Source: Piscirickettsiaceae bacterium
Lineage (GTDB): Bacteria > Pseudomonadota > Gammaproteobacteria > Nitrosococcales > Methylophagaceae
Length of the DNA stretch: 64,000 bases
Assembly (NCBI GenBank): GCA_024685975.1
Contig: JAIBDZ010000002.1
Span: forward strand, 154,908 to 218,907
Direction of reading: 5' to 3'
Under the pieces are notes generated by a model, which did no database searches, had not been told where the DNA came from, and worked only from the letters and a program-made list of their open reading frames with translations. Shown piece by piece: positions 9,875 to 19,087 of this stretch; positions within the stretch are counted from its first letter, which is position 1; each line of letters opens with the position of its first letter. A program made the position numbers and the translations under genes.

Positions 9875-10984
9875 ATGATTATGTTTAGTCACAACCTTTG
9901 GTTATTAGGGCTTTCTTTCTTAGTGTCTTTTGCAGGATGTTATGCCGTATTGTATTTAATCGATAACATCAACCAAACCCATATTAATAAATTACGGCTG
10001 CATATTTCCATCATTGCATTGATATTAGGCACTAGTATGTGGGCAGCCCACTTCATCAGTATGCTTGCGATGAATTTTGACGCACCAGTGACCTATCAGG
10101 CTCAAATGACGTTGGTATCAGGCCTGATTGCAGTGGCCTTAGCTGGTATTGCAGTTTACCTTGTCTACCTCAATAACCAAACGCCTCACCGATTGCTAAT
10201 AGGAGGATCTTTATTAGCTCTTGGTTTAGTCTTAATGCACTTTATCGGTATGAGTGCCTTTCGATCGAATCACTATGTTATGGAGCTTCAACCGATATGG
10301 ATAGTACCTAGTGTCATTTTTGCCGTATTGGTTTCAACGGGAGCTTTATGGCTGACGTTGAAAAAGAAGGTGCACAGCAACAGCCTTGTCAGTGCGAGCC
10401 TCCTCGCTATCGCGATTTGCAGCGTTCATCATTTTTCCATGTTAGCATCGCATTTTGTGCCAAGTGATCAACCAGAAACACTCAGCTCGCCCGTCATCGC
10501 CAGTCACACTCTGGCTATTTACGTTTCTCTAGCTGTCTTTGCCCTTATTGTGACGGCTTTACTGACCTTGGTTCAACCTGCCCCAGATATATCCTCAACC
10601 AATACAAGCACATCGCCAACACAGCAAGAAGACACATCGGAAATATTGATTAAACATCAATTTCTACCAGTCGAACGCTTTGATAAAACAGAGTTCTTGA
10701 ATTTATACGATATTTTATATGTACAAGCAGACTCGCACTACTCGAAAGTTTATTGTCAGCATGAAACTTATTTTTGTAATTTATCGATTACAGCATTAGA
10801 AGAACGGCTGCCTAACGATCGCTTTTTACGTGTTCACCGTAGCTTTATTGCCAATATTATGAATATTAAAAGCTTTAAAAAAGACGCCGATAAAGCCACA
10901 CTATTATTCGATAGAGATGAAGATCACACCATCCCCGTCAGCAGACAACGATTAAAACAAGTGCAAAATGCACTCGGTGTGTAA
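9875..10984 (+). CDS. MHYT-domain membrane LytTR transcription regulator
   Basis: A 369-aa membrane-anchored DNA-binding protein. Residues ~1-240 form about seven hydrophobic helices with three MHYT-like repeats (AAHFISMLAMNF, LMHFIGMSAF, VHHFSMLASHF), a domain proposed to sense gases or copper. Residues ~265-369 are a LytTR domain (LYDILYVQADSHYSKVYC, LEERLPNDRFLRVHRSFIANI, TIPVSRQRLKQV). The same architecture occurs in CoxC and CoxH of Oligotropha. A second ATG at 9881 is an alternative start. The nearest candidate target is the PfpI-family gene downstream, whose upstream region has LytTR-spaced repeats. Confidence 0.85.
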   Translation: MIMFSHNLWLLGLSFLVSFAGCYAVLYLIDNINQTHINKLRLHISIIALILGTSMWAAHFISMLAMNFDAPVTYQAQMTLVSGLIAVALAGIAVYLVYLNNQTPHRLLIGGSLLALGLVLMHFIGMSAFRSNHYVMELQPIWIVPSVIFAVLVSTGALWLTLKKKVHSNSLVSASLLAIAICSVHHFSMLASHFVPSDQPETLSSPVIASHTLAIYVSLAVFALIVTALLTLVQPAPDISSTNTSTSPTQQEDTSEILIKHQFLPVERFDKTEFLNLYDILYVQADSHYSKVYCQHETYFCNLSITALEERLPNDRFLRVHRSFIANIMNIKSFKKDADKATLLFDRDEDHTIPVSRQRLKQVQNALGV

Positions 10985-11295
10985 CCCTACCCTCACGCTG
11001 CTCATCGACAACTTCCCAACACGCTAAACGCCCCGCCACTCATGTCTCATATCAGGTCATTCGTGCGATAGCGCCATAAAAGCCGATACTATTCATATCG
11101 TTACGTCAATTGTTCAGCCCAACCATATAGCCTGCCGCAAGAGTGACCACTCCTCTGCCATTACTGCAAACCAGTCTGCCATTCGTGCATACATACCCCA
11201 TTTCATGCATTCCTAAAGCATCCGACACAAACTCATTGTAGATTTCTCTCAGCTCATCACGAGTTATTTATGACAATTTAATTGGAGACGTTTAT
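10985..11295. other. Intergenic region (311 bp) with spaced repeats
   Basis: Non-coding space between the MHYT-LytTR gene and the PfpI gene. It holds the repeat cluster at 11154-11210 and an earlier isolated CATTCGTGC at 11058-11066 that exactly matches the middle repeat. No hairpin terminator is visible after the regulator. Confidence 0.5.
11154..11210 (+). promoter_or_regulatory. Three spaced direct repeats, candidate LytTR operator
   Basis: TCTGCCATTACTGCAAAC at 11154 and TCTGCCATTCGTGCATAC at 11175 repeat with a 21-bp period (two helical turns). A third, looser copy, CCCATTTCATGCATTC, follows about 20 bp on. LytTR proteins typically bind direct repeats spaced by about two turns. The cluster is 85-140 bp upstream of the PfpI gene. 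Confidence 0.5.
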
Positions 11296-12009
11296 ATGAA
11301 AACTGATGAAAAAATCATTGCCTTTCTTTTATACCCAGGTTTGTCACTGCTCGATATGGTTGGTCCATACAGCGTGTTGTCTAATTTAGGGAGGGGCTAC
11401 CGTACTGTTGTTGTCGGTGAGCAAGCCGATTCTATACCCGATGACTTTGGCTTAGGCATTACCCCTCACTTTTCTATTGATGAGATGCCAGAGCCAGACA
11501 TCTTAATTGTGCCCGGTGCCGATCTAGCCACCTTCACCACCATGGCGAACGATAAGCTCATGAACTACATCCGTACAGCGGGAGAAAAAGCAGAGATCCT
11601 AGCTTCCGTGTGCACAGGTGCGTGTATTCTTGCTGCTGCAGGGTTCTTACAAGGACGCAAAGCAACGACACATTGGGCCTACGCACCTTATTTAGAAAAA
11701 TTAGGCGTCGACTATGTCAAAGAACGTTGGGTCGAAGATGGTAAATTTATCACCGCCGCTGGAGTATCAGCCGGAATTGATATGGCATTACACCTTGCTG
11801 CACGTCTAGCCGATGTTGATGCATCTAAAGCGGTACAACTTTATTGTGAATACGATCCACCACCACCATTTGGCGGGCCTGATTGGACAATGGCTAACGA
11901 AGCCGATATTTCACGTGCTTCCGCTGTCAACCTAAGTGAAAGACTGGCTGATATGAAAACTGTTTTAGCCAATAAACCCGATCTTTTGGCATTGTTTAAC
12001 GACAACTAA
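11296..12009 (+). CDS. DJ-1/PfpI family protein, isonitrile-hydratase-like
   Basis: A 237-aa class I glutamine-amidotransferase-fold enzyme. The nucleophile elbow is SVCTGACILAAAGFLQGRKATTHW, as in isocyanide hydratase (InhA), with the partner acidic residue near the N-terminus (LLDMVGP) and AAGVSAGIDMALHL later. The C-terminus (YCEYDPPPPFGGPDW) is also typical of that subfamily. The substrate is not determined by sequence; a stress or glyoxalase-type role is the alternative. GGAG lies 8 nt before the ATG. Confidence 0.82.
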   Translation: MKTDEKIIAFLLYPGLSLLDMVGPYSVLSNLGRGYRTVVVGEQADSIPDDFGLGITPHFSIDEMPEPDILIVPGADLATFTTMANDKLMNYIRTAGEKAEILASVCTGACILAAAGFLQGRKATTHWAYAPYLEKLGVDYVKERWVEDGKFITAAGVSAGIDMALHLAARLADVDASKAVQLYCEYDPPPPFGGPDWTMANEADISRASAVNLSERLADMKTVLANKPDLLALFNDN

Positions 12010-12026
12010 AATCGACTCATCAATTA

Positions 12027-12073
12027 AAGGCCAACGTATTCAATCACTGCCAATACGTTGGCCTTCTTTTTTT
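12027..12073 (+). terminator. Rho-independent terminator
   Basis: A perfect 14-bp stem, AAGGCCAACGTATT / AATACGTTGGCCTT, with an 11-nt loop followed by CTTTTTTT. It lies 18 bp after the PfpI stop and between convergent genes. Confidence 0.93.
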
Positions 12074-12098
12074 AAAGATAAGTAATATAGTGTATTGA

Positions 12099-12992
12099 TT
12101 AAGGCCGTTTTACCTTCAATTGCTCATGGATAGACGTCAACATAAAGTCAAGGAAACACTTTAATTTTACCGAGTCTTGATACGGTGCATAAGAAACTGC
12201 ATTAATGGGTTGATAGTAATCAATCGTCGATGTTTCTAATATCGGCAACAACTTTCCTGCCATTAAATCGTGGCTTGTCATAAAATCGGCTAAGCAGACA
12301 ATCCCCATCCCACTTAATGCCGCTTGTCTTATCAAAGAACCACTACTCACCGTTAAAAAAGGGTCAATCGTAAGTCCATCTGCCCCCTCTTGCTTTAAAG
12401 GCCAATGATTAAGACTAAGTGGGTGAGAAAAACCAATGCATCGATGTTGTTTGAGCTCGGCAGGAGATGTAGGAAGGCCATACTGTTCTATGTAACTAGG
12501 ACTTGCGAGTATACGTAATTTAGACCGCCCTATTGAGCGATAATGTAAGGTCGAATCTTTCATATCACCAATTCTAAACGCCATATCCACTTGTTTTTCT
12601 ATCAAATTAATCTGTTCGTCAAAACTCGCTAGTTCTATCTCGATCTTTGGGTATTGCACAAAAAAGTCATTCAAATAAGGCAAAATGCAATGTTCTAAAA
12701 AAGGCGTTGGAGCATCAATTTTTATTTTGCCGTGCGGACTTACGCTCACATTATCTTCAATGTCATTAATCACGTTTAATGCCTGTTGTGCTTTCTCAGC
12801 AATAATACGTCCTTGTTCTGTCACATTAATTCGTCTGGTTGTGCGCGTAAAAAGAGAGACGTTCAATTGCTTTTCTAATTGACTTATTTTACGACTGATT
12901 GCGGAAGGTGTCTGCCCTAAAAGCTCAGCAGCATTGGTAAAACTTCCGCTGTGATATACCGAAACCAATACCCTTAACTGCTCGATAGTCAT
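12099..12992 (-). CDS. LysR-family transcription regulator
   Basis: A 297-aa regulator: N-terminal winged helix (MTIEQLRVLVSVYHSGSFTNAAELLGQTPSAISRKISQLEKQLNVSLFTRTTRR, residues 1-55 region) and a periplasmic-binding-protein-like effector domain (~88-290), of the AaeR/DmlR-like group by its D..FR.G pattern. It is divergent from an SDR gene across a 104-bp gap that contains a 10-bp inverted repeat, the classical layout for a LysR protein and its target. Confidence 0.9.
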   Translation of the reverse strand: MTIEQLRVLVSVYHSGSFTNAAELLGQTPSAISRKISQLEKQLNVSLFTRTTRRINVTEQGRIIAEKAQQALNVINDIEDNVSVSPHGKIKIDAPTPFLEHCILPYLNDFFVQYPKIEIELASFDEQINLIEKQVDMAFRIGDMKDSTLHYRSIGRSKLRILASPSYIEQYGLPTSPAELKQHRCIGFSHPLSLNHWPLKQEGADGLTIDPFLTVSSGSLIRQAALSGMGIVCLADFMTSHDLMAGKLLPILETSTIDYYQPINAVSYAPYQDSVKLKCFLDFMLTSIHEQLKVKRP

Positions 12993-13029
12993 CTCTATTT
13001 ATTCCAATTATGCACAAGTAATATTCTAT

Positions 13030-13071
13030 TAATGATATTTAAGTAAAATAGTCAAGCCGTTAATATCATTA
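13030..13071. promoter_or_regulatory. Perfect 10-bp inverted repeat in lysR-SDR intergenic region
   Basis: TAATGATATT (13030-13039) and AATATCATTA (13062-13071) are exact reverse complements with 22 bp between them. The right arm ends about 25 bp before the SDR start. This is a candidate operator for the neighbouring LysR protein, though arms are AT-rich. Confidence 0.5.
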
Positions 13072-13096
13072 CACCTTGAATTTAAGAGAGATAATG

Positions 13097-13885
13097 ATGA
13101 ATTTACAACTCACGAACAAAATAGCTTTAGTAACAGCATCAACCGGAGGAATAGGTCTGGAAATAGCCAAATCTCTCGCTTTTGAAGGTGCTACTGTGAT
13201 CATTAATGGCCGCACGTCAGAAAGTGTTAACCATGCAATATCCACTATTTTAACCGAGGTACCCAAAGCCAAACTACGCAGCCTTGTCGCAGACAATGCG
13301 ACATTAGAAGGAAATGAAACTACCATCAATCAATTTCCTCACATTGATATTTTAATTAACAACTTAGGTATTTATGAATCCGTTGAATTTTTAAATAGTA
13401 CTGATGAACAATGGCAGCACATTATGAATGTGAACATGATGAGTGGAGTCCGTTTATCACGTCACTACTTAAAAAACATGCTAGATGTAAATGATGGAAG
13501 AATCATCTTCATGTCTAGTGAGTCCGCAATTAATCCCGCCCCTGAAATGGCCCATTATAGTGCCACCAAAACAATGCAAATGTCCTTATCACGTAGTTTA
13601 GCTGAATTAACTAAAGGCTCGAAGGTGACGGTGAATACCGTTCTACCAGGCTCAACAAAAACAGAAGGAGTAAAACAATTTGTTCAAGATTTATTTCCTT
13701 CACTCGGCTACAAAGATGCCGAACAAAAGTTTATGAAAGAAAACCGCTCTACATCATTAATTGAACGGTTGATAGATCCCAAGGAAATAGCCGACTTTAC
13801 GACCTTCATCAGCAGTCCATTATCATCAGCTATTAATGGCGCTGCGCTGAGAGTGGATGGTGGCATTGTTCGATCAATATTTTAG
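13097..13885 (+). CDS. Short-chain dehydrogenase/reductase
   Basis: A classical SDR of about 262 aa: nucleotide-binding VTASTGGIG, NNLG motif, catalytic Ser (FMSSES) and YxxxK (YSATK), then VNTVLPGSTKTEG and a C-terminal INGAALRVDGG. The Rossmann motif is TASTGGIG rather than TGxxxGIG at the first Gly. ATG at 13097 has AAGAGAG 6 nt upstream; a TTG at 13076 and an ATG at 13094 are possible but less supported. Substrate unknown; regulation by the divergent LysR protein is likely. Confidence 0.85.
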   Translation: MNLQLTNKIALVTASTGGIGLEIAKSLAFEGATVIINGRTSESVNHAISTILTEVPKAKLRSLVADNATLEGNETTINQFPHIDILINNLGIYESVEFLNSTDEQWQHIMNVNMMSGVRLSRHYLKNMLDVNDGRIIFMSSESAINPAPEMAHYSATKTMQMSLSRSLAELTKGSKVTVNTVLPGSTKTEGVKQFVQDLFPSLGYKDAEQKFMKENRSTSLIERLIDPKEIADFTTFISSPLSSAINGAALRVDGGIVRSIF

Positions 13886-13955
13886 ACAAATACTGATCAT
13901 GATTAATGAAGTATCGACGACAAGTTTCCTTGCCGTCGATATCCATTTTTGTCAT

Positions 13956-14384
13956 TTAATAAGTTAATACTGTTGCGTCATCGTCCAGTAGCGCATCCAT
14001 ACCACCGCTAAACTGAATACCGTCAAGAACCTCATCTTTCTTCATACCAGCTACATTTGTCATACACATCCCACACATGATGACTTTGCCACCTTCAGTC
14101 ATGAAATCAGACAACATCGCTTTCAAGGATTTACCATTCGCATGTGAATGTTCGGGAATCGTCGTATCGGCAATACGTACACCTTCTACAGTCAACCAGA
14201 TAGTGACGGGAATGTTTTTCTGCTTCAATACCTGCGTACTCAATTCAATAGCCATGGTCGCGCGATTCATTTCATCACTTGTTAAATTAACAAATAATTT
14301 TTCACTATCATCAGCAAAAGCATTCGACGATGCCAGAACAAACAAAACGGCAAAAATGGTTGTTAATTTTTTTATTACTGTCAT
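13956..14384 (-). CDS. Periplasmic DsrE-family protein
   Basis: A 142-aa protein with a cleavable signal peptide (TTIFAVLFVLASSNAFA) and a DsrE/DsrF-like fold: MAIELSTQVLKQKNIPVTIWL, then MCGMCMTNVAGM carrying the reactive-type cysteines, then GMDALLDDDATVLTY. DsrE proteins handle sulfur or persulfide; export to the periplasm makes a redox/sulfur role plausible but unproven. AAGGATAT serves as ribosome site. A palindromic Fnr-like box lies 77 bp upstream. Confidence 0.8.
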   Translation of the reverse strand: MTVIKKLTTIFAVLFVLASSNAFADDSEKLFVNLTSDEMNRATMAIELSTQVLKQKNIPVTIWLTVEGVRIADTTIPEHSHANGKSLKAMLSDFMTEGGKVIMCGMCMTNVAGMKKDEVLDGIQFSGGMDALLDDDATVLTY

Positions 14385-14460
14385 GAGAGATATCCTTTAT
14401 GTTATGTCTTGGCTGATTTACCAAGAACCTAATCATTCTCTTATAATCAACCAACATCAC

Positions 14461-14478
14461 ATATGATTGAAATCATAT
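14461..14478. promoter_or_regulatory. Fnr/Crp-type palindromic operator upstream of dsrE-like gene
   Basis: ATATGAT-TGAA-ATCATAT is a perfect 7-bp palindrome around a 4-bp spacer. Its core ATGAT-N4-ATCAT is one base per arm away from the Fnr/Dnr consensus TTGAT-N4-ATCAA. It lies between the regulator's stop and the DsrE start. Confidence 0.6.
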
Positions 14479-14486
14479 ATGATACG

Positions 14487-15074
14487 TTATAACAATTTAA
14501 TTAAATGTCCCTCTCGTACAATGCTGTTGGCTTTCTCCAGATCGCTTAAAACTCGGTAAAAAGTCTCATGAGAAAGACCAATACGATAAGCCACGTCTTT
14601 TAATGAAATACAAAACTCAACCTCTCCCTTTTCATTCATTTCATGTTTTAAAAAGGCCAGTATTCGCTCTTTTGCTGAACGAATATTTTTAATTTCATTA
14701 ATGGCTCTTAAGCCGACTATTTGTTCCGCATAAATGACTAATAATTGTTTTGTAGCCAATGGCGTTTGTTCAAGATAGGTTAATAAATCTATCCTTCGAA
14801 GATAGCGTATATCCGTTTCCATATCGGCAATAGCAGAACAATGATAATTATCTGAAAATAATGATGCTTCAGCAATAATCTCTCCCCTATAAGCCACGTC
14901 TTGAATGACTGGAAAACCTTCCATTGTTTCTCGTTGTAATTTTAACCGCCCTGTCTCGATGAAATACATATTCACAACATCATCACTTTGATGAAAAAGA
15001 ATATCGCCTTTTTTAAGAGTGAGGCGTGCCGAGTTCAAATCAGTAAATATTGTTTTAAAAAAATAATTCATCAA
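14487..15074 (-). CDS. Crp/Fnr-family transcription regulator
   Basis: A 195-aa protein: cyclic-nucleotide-binding-like beta roll (~15-110: LKKGDILFHQSDDVVNMYFIETGRLKL, RGEIIAEASLF), a dimerisation helix, and a C-terminal winged helix (LKDVAYRIGLSHETFYRVLSDLEKA). Only one Cys lies in the sensor half, so no FNR-type Fe-S cluster is expected. It may be a heme/Dnr-like or ligand-free member. Palindromes resembling its family's site occur upstream of the DsrE gene and upstream of itself. Confidence 0.87.
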   Translation of the reverse strand: MMNYFFKTIFTDLNSARLTLKKGDILFHQSDDVVNMYFIETGRLKLQRETMEGFPVIQDVAYRGEIIAEASLFSDNYHCSAIADMETDIRYLRRIDLLTYLEQTPLATKQLLVIYAEQIVGLRAINEIKNIRSAKERILAFLKHEMNEKGEVEFCISLKDVAYRIGLSHETFYRVLSDLEKANSIVREGHLIKLL

Positions 15075-15144
15075 GCCCCACTTATCAATACCGCATTATC
15101 TTTAGCTACTATTATCAAAGTCATTGTCTACGAGAGAAGGTCAT

Positions 15145-15158
15145 TTGATTTTAAACAA
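15145..15158. promoter_or_regulatory. Fnr-like half-degenerate box upstream of the Crp/Fnr gene
   Basis: TTGAT-TTTA-AACAA matches TTGAT-N4-ATCAA at 9 of 10 positions, about 70 bp before the regulator's ATG. Autoregulation is a plausible reading. Confidence 0.45.
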
Positions 15159-15203
15159 ACCTAGATATAACTAAGCCAATAAAATGAAATAAATGATAAT
15201 TGC

Positions 15204-16325
15204 CTAGCTAATTGCCACTGATTTACGAAATCGTGCCAATGCAAATAAAAAACATACTGTACCAATGGCTAACAAGGCAAGAAAGTACGGCCACACAACA
15301 TCCCACCCTGCGCCTCTATATAAAATAGCTTGGGCGAATTTGACAAAATGGGTAGTGGGTGCAATCAACATAATGTTCTGCACCATGTCAGGCATACTTT
15401 CACGAGGCGTCACCCCACCAGATAACATTTGTAATGGTAATAAGGTTAGGATCATTAATAAGCCTAGTTGCGGCATTGTGCGTGCTTGTGTCCCCAATAA
15501 TATACCTAAAGATGTTGTGGCAAAAAGGTGTATTGAGGTACCTAATAAAAATAGAGCTGCCGATCCATGAAGCGGAACTTGCAAGAAACCTTTAATCACG
15601 ACAAATAGTGAAAATATCACAAAGAGCATAATCACCAAACCATTGGCCCATATTTTAGCCGCAACAATTTCGAAGGGAGTGACAGGCATAACCAGTAAAT
15701 GTTCTAGTGTGCCATGTTCTCGTTCCCGGATGACAGCGGCCCCCGTAAGAATAATGGCTATCATGGTAATGACATTCATTAGCTCCATCACACTGCCAAA
15801 CCAAACGCTGGTTAAGTTTGGATTAAACATGATGTGAGAGGATTGTTGGATGGGGAGTGTGTAGATAGCACGATAACCTTCAACAAATTCATTGATTTCT
15901 GCATTGATGATTGTCTGAATATAGTTATCTCCGATAAAAGCTTGTGTCATCCGTGTCGCATCAATATTAACTTGCAGTGTGGGTTGCTTGCCTGCTAAGA
16001 CATCACGTTCAAAGTTTGGCGGGATGTCGAGTACAAACGTATAGGCGCCATAATCCAGCGATGAATCCACGTCACTTAATAAAATACTATCGGGCGTCTT
16101 GAAATAAGGGCCATAAAAGGCATTAATAATTCGTTGAGACAAATGTGATTGGTCTTCATCAACAACAGCAATAGGCGCATTCTTTAATTCTATAGAGGAG
16201 ACTGATGACACCACATAGATCAAGCCCGTAAAGGAAAAAATGACAAATATTAGTAAGACTTTGTCTTGCAACAGACTACGTATTTCTTTGATCCCCAACT
16301 GAAAAATATTACTGTCATATTGCAT
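15204..16325 (-). CDS. ABC-2 type permease (YhhJ-like)
   Basis: A 373-aa inner-membrane subunit: one N-terminal helix (VLLIFVIFSFTGLIYVVSS), a large periplasmic domain, then five C-terminal helices with the ABC-2 signature VIREREHGTLEHLLVMPVTPFEIVAAKIWANGL. It is the third gene of the membrane fusion / fused ATPase-permease / permease set, 2 bp after the fused gene. It likely pairs with that gene's membrane half in an export complex. Confidence 0.9.
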   Translation of the reverse strand: MQYDSNIFQLGIKEIRSLLQDKVLLIFVIFSFTGLIYVVSSVSSIELKNAPIAVVDEDQSHLSQRIINAFYGPYFKTPDSILLSDVDSSLDYGAYTFVLDIPPNFERDVLAGKQPTLQVNIDATRMTQAFIGDNYIQTIINAEINEFVEGYRAIYTLPIQQSSHIMFNPNLTSVWFGSVMELMNVITMIAIILTGAAVIREREHGTLEHLLVMPVTPFEIVAAKIWANGLVIMLFVIFSLFVVIKGFLQVPLHGSAALFLLGTSIHLFATTSLGILLGTQARTMPQLGLLMILTLLPLQMLSGGVTPRESMPDMVQNIMLIAPTTHFVKFAQAILYRGAGWDVVWPYFLALLAIGTVCFLFALARFRKSVAIS

Positions 16326-16327
16326 CG

Positions 16328-19087
16328 TTATTTATCCTGCTTGGGGAGTAAAAAGACACTGACCAAAGTTAATACTGGAATAAAGGCTAGTAAGGGCAAA
16401 AACTGAGCAGATAGTTCTGAAAAAGTGAGCGCTTTGCTGAAGACACCACGGCATGCTTCAAGAAAATAAGTGGTTGGAAAGAGTTTGCCGATGACTGCTG
16501 CCAACCCATCCAAGGAAGTGATGGGATCAATCAGGCCACAAAAATTAATCGCAATCATCAACACGAGCACTGAGGTAGCAGCCAAGGCAGAAATTTGTGT
16601 TTTTGTAAAAGCCGAAATCAAAAGGCCTACGCCCGTTGTGGCGGTAACATACAGTAATGCAGCAACACTAAGTGCCCACAGACTGCCTTTTAATGGTACA
16701 CCGAAGGCGTAAATTGCAAGTAAGACTAATCCAAAAAAACTGATCATACTGACCAGAATATAGGGTAACTGTTTGCCGATAAGAAATTCCAACCGCGTGA
16801 CCGGTGTGACATATAAGTTGGTAATCGAGCCGAATTCTTTTTCACGTACGACGCCGAGCGCCATTAAAATAGCGGGAATAAAGACTAATAACAAAGGTAT
16901 GACCGCTGGCACCATCGCTTCTATGCTTTTGAAGTCTTGATTGTAACGGTAACGTGATGCGAGATCTGCTGGCACAAGATTCGGGACAACACCGTAAGTT
17001 CGAAGCGAAAGATCTGTTAAGTAAGCATAGTATATGCCTGAGATATAGCCTTTTATGGTTTCTGCTCGAAAAGGCATTGCGCCATCAATCCACACCACGA
17101 TTTCAGGCGTTCTATCACGTTTTAATGCTTGCCCAAAGTTTGGGGGGATTTCTACTGCGACACTAAGTTCGCCACTACGCATACGCTTGTCCAGTTCTGC
17201 GGGACTTTTAATGTCCGCTTTCTGGATAAAATAACGGGAGCCCGCCATATTTTGAATATAGTCTCGGCTTTCAGGCGTTTGATCTTGATCCATCACGGCA
17301 AAGCTTAGATCTTCTACATCAAAGGTGATGCCGTAGCCTAAAATAAACATTAAGATGATCGAGCCCAACAAAGCAAAGGTTAGTCTAATGGGATCACGCC
17401 AGAGTTCGAGCGCCTCACGGTGGGCATAGCCGAATAACCGCAGTAGGCTAAAAGATTTATTGTTCGTCGTTGAAACCTTCGGCGATGCATTTCTCTTTGA
17501 GTCAGGAGTGATTAATGTGGTAGGGCTAGGCTCAGAATCGGCCACTGCTTGTTCTAGGTAAGCGATGAATGCGTCTTCAAGTGTGTTGACATTACGTGAC
17601 TCACATAATGCTGCGGGGGTATCGTTAGCCAGTATTTTGCCTGCATGCATCAACGATATGCGATCACAACGCGCTGCTTCATCCATAAAATGGGTCGAAA
17701 TAAAAATCGTTACACCTTGTTCACGAGCTAGTTCGATTAGTAGTTTCCAAAAGTCATCTCGCGCGATGGGATCTACCCCGGATGTCGGTTCATCAAGGAT
17801 CAGCATTTCAGGATTATGTACCACCGCCACGGCGAGGGATAAGCGCTGACGAATACCAAGCGGTAGCGCTTCGGGATAGTCATCGCGGTATGCCTCGAGA
17901 TTAAACCGTGTGATCAATGTTTTGACGCGATCTTGTATTTGCTCAGCCGGTAAATGGAATAGACGAGCATGTAAGATTAGGTTTTGTTGTACAGAAAGTT
18001 CGTTGTAGAGTGAGAAGGCTTGAGACATATAGCCGACGCGTTTACGGGTTTCTATATTTTCCGCCTCTATTTTTTGGCCAAATAATTTAGCTTCACCGCT
18101 GGTTGCTGGTTGCAACCCTGTTAGCAACTTCATGGTCGTGGTTTTACCGCAACCATTGGAACCGAGAAAACCAAAAATTTCACCGCGTTCAATGCTTAAA
18201 TTAACATTATCGACAGCGGTGAAATCACCATAACGTTTGGTTAATGCCGATGCAGTAATCGCAGCTTCGGTATCATCTGAGTTATTTTGGCGAGGTGGTA
18301 CAACAAGCGCATGATGATCGTGACGTTTTTGTTCTGGAAGTAGAGAAATAAAGGCCGCATCAAGTGTTGATTGTCCTGTCTGAGCTTTAATGTCACTTGG
18401 TTGGCCTTGGCCGATGACTTTACCGTCATCCATGGCAACTAACCAGTCAAACCCCTCGGCTTCTTCCATATAAGCGGTGGCAACTAATACGCTCATGTTT
18501 TGTTGGCGATGACGAATGCGTTCGATTAGCTCCCAGAATTGACGGCGAGACAATGGATCAACTCCGGTAGTTGGTTCATCTAAAATTAAAAGCTGAGGGT
18601 CATGAATTAAAGCACAACATAAACCGAGTTTTTGTTTCATACCGCCTGACAGTTTATCGGCGGGACGATCAGCGAAAGCTTCTAATCCGGTACTTTTTAG
18701 CAGATCTTTAATTCGCTGCTCGCGCTCTTGGCGCTTTTGACCAAAAAGGCGTCCAAAAAAATCTATATTTTCAAAGACAGATAAGGTGGGGTATAAATTT
18801 TTACCTAAGCCTTGAGGCATATAGGCAATCTGAGGTGATACTTCAGAGCGAAAGTGAGCACTACCCATATTACCGCCCAATACTTCCACATCACCAGACT
18901 GAATTTCACGTGCTCCAGCAACAAGGGCCAAAAGATTCGACTTGCCAACACCATCAGGACCGATCAACCCCATTATCTTGCCAGCAGGAAATTCCAAATT
19001 GATATCATCTAACGCAACAGTTTCACCATAGCATTGCGTCACTTTCGTTAGCTTGGCAACAGCGGCGGACTGTGTCATATCAGACAT
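16328..19087 (-). CDS. Fused double ATPase-permease ABC transporter (RbbA/YhiH-like)
   Basis: A 919-aa fusion of two ABC ATPase domains and one ABC-2 permease. NBD1 has Walker A GPDGVGKS (43-50), signature [11 protein letters not shown] and Walker [17 protein letters not shown]2 has GSNGCGKTT, a variant signature [11 protein letters not shown] and [13 protein letters not shown]. The membrane half from ~550 ends with the [30 protein letters not shown] signature and helices. This architecture is that of E. coli RbbA/YhiH, encoded with an HlyD-like YhiI and permease YhhJ, exactly as here. The start overlaps the upstream stop in TAATG. Confidence 0.92.
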   Translation of the reverse strand: MSDMTQSAAVAKLTKVTQCYGETVALDDINLEFPAGKIMGLIGPDGVGKSNLLALVAGAREIQSGDVEVLGGNMGSAHFRSEVSPQIAYMPQGLGKNLYPTLSVFENIDFFGRLFGQKRQEREQRIKDLLKSTGLEAFADRPADKLSGGMKQKLGLCCALIHDPQLLILDEPTTGVDPLSRRQFWELIERIRHRQQNMSVLVATAYMEEAEGFDWLVAMDDGKVIGQGQPSDIKAQTGQSTLDAAFISLLPEQKRHDHHALVVPPRQNNSDDTEAAITASALTKRYGDFTAVDNVNLSIERGEIFGFLGSNGCGKTTTMKLLTGLQPATSGEAKLFGQKIEAENIETRKRVGYMSQAFSLYNELSVQQNLILHARLFHLPAEQIQDRVKTLITRFNLEAYRDDYPEALPLGIRQRLSLAVAVVHNPEMLILDEPTSGVDPIARDDFWKLLIELAREQGVTIFISTHFMDEAARCDRISLMHAGKILANDTPAALCESRNVNTLEDAFIAYLEQAVADSEPSPTTLITPDSKRNASPKVSTTNNKSFSLLRLFGYAHREALELWRDPIRLTFALLGSIILMFILGYGITFDVEDLSFAVMDQDQTPESRDYIQNMAGSRYFIQKADIKSPAELDKRMRSGELSVAVEIPPNFGQALKRDRTPEIVVWIDGAMPFRAETIKGYISGIYYAYLTDLSLRTYGVVPNLVPADLASRYRYNQDFKSIEAMVPAVIPLLLVFIPAILMALGVVREKEFGSITNLYVTPVTRLEFLIGKQLPYILVSMISFFGLVLLAIYAFGVPLKGSLWALSVAALLYVTATTGVGLLISAFTKTQISALAATSVLVLMIAINFCGLIDPITSLDGLAAVIGKLFPTTYFLEACRGVFSKALTFSELSAQFLPLLAFIPVLTLVSVFLLPKQDK

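Noticed and set aside
16328-19087. Frameshift or assembly fusion producing the double-ATPase permease
   Set aside because: The three-domain fusion is the normal architecture of RbbA/YhiH and its gene neighbours match that system.
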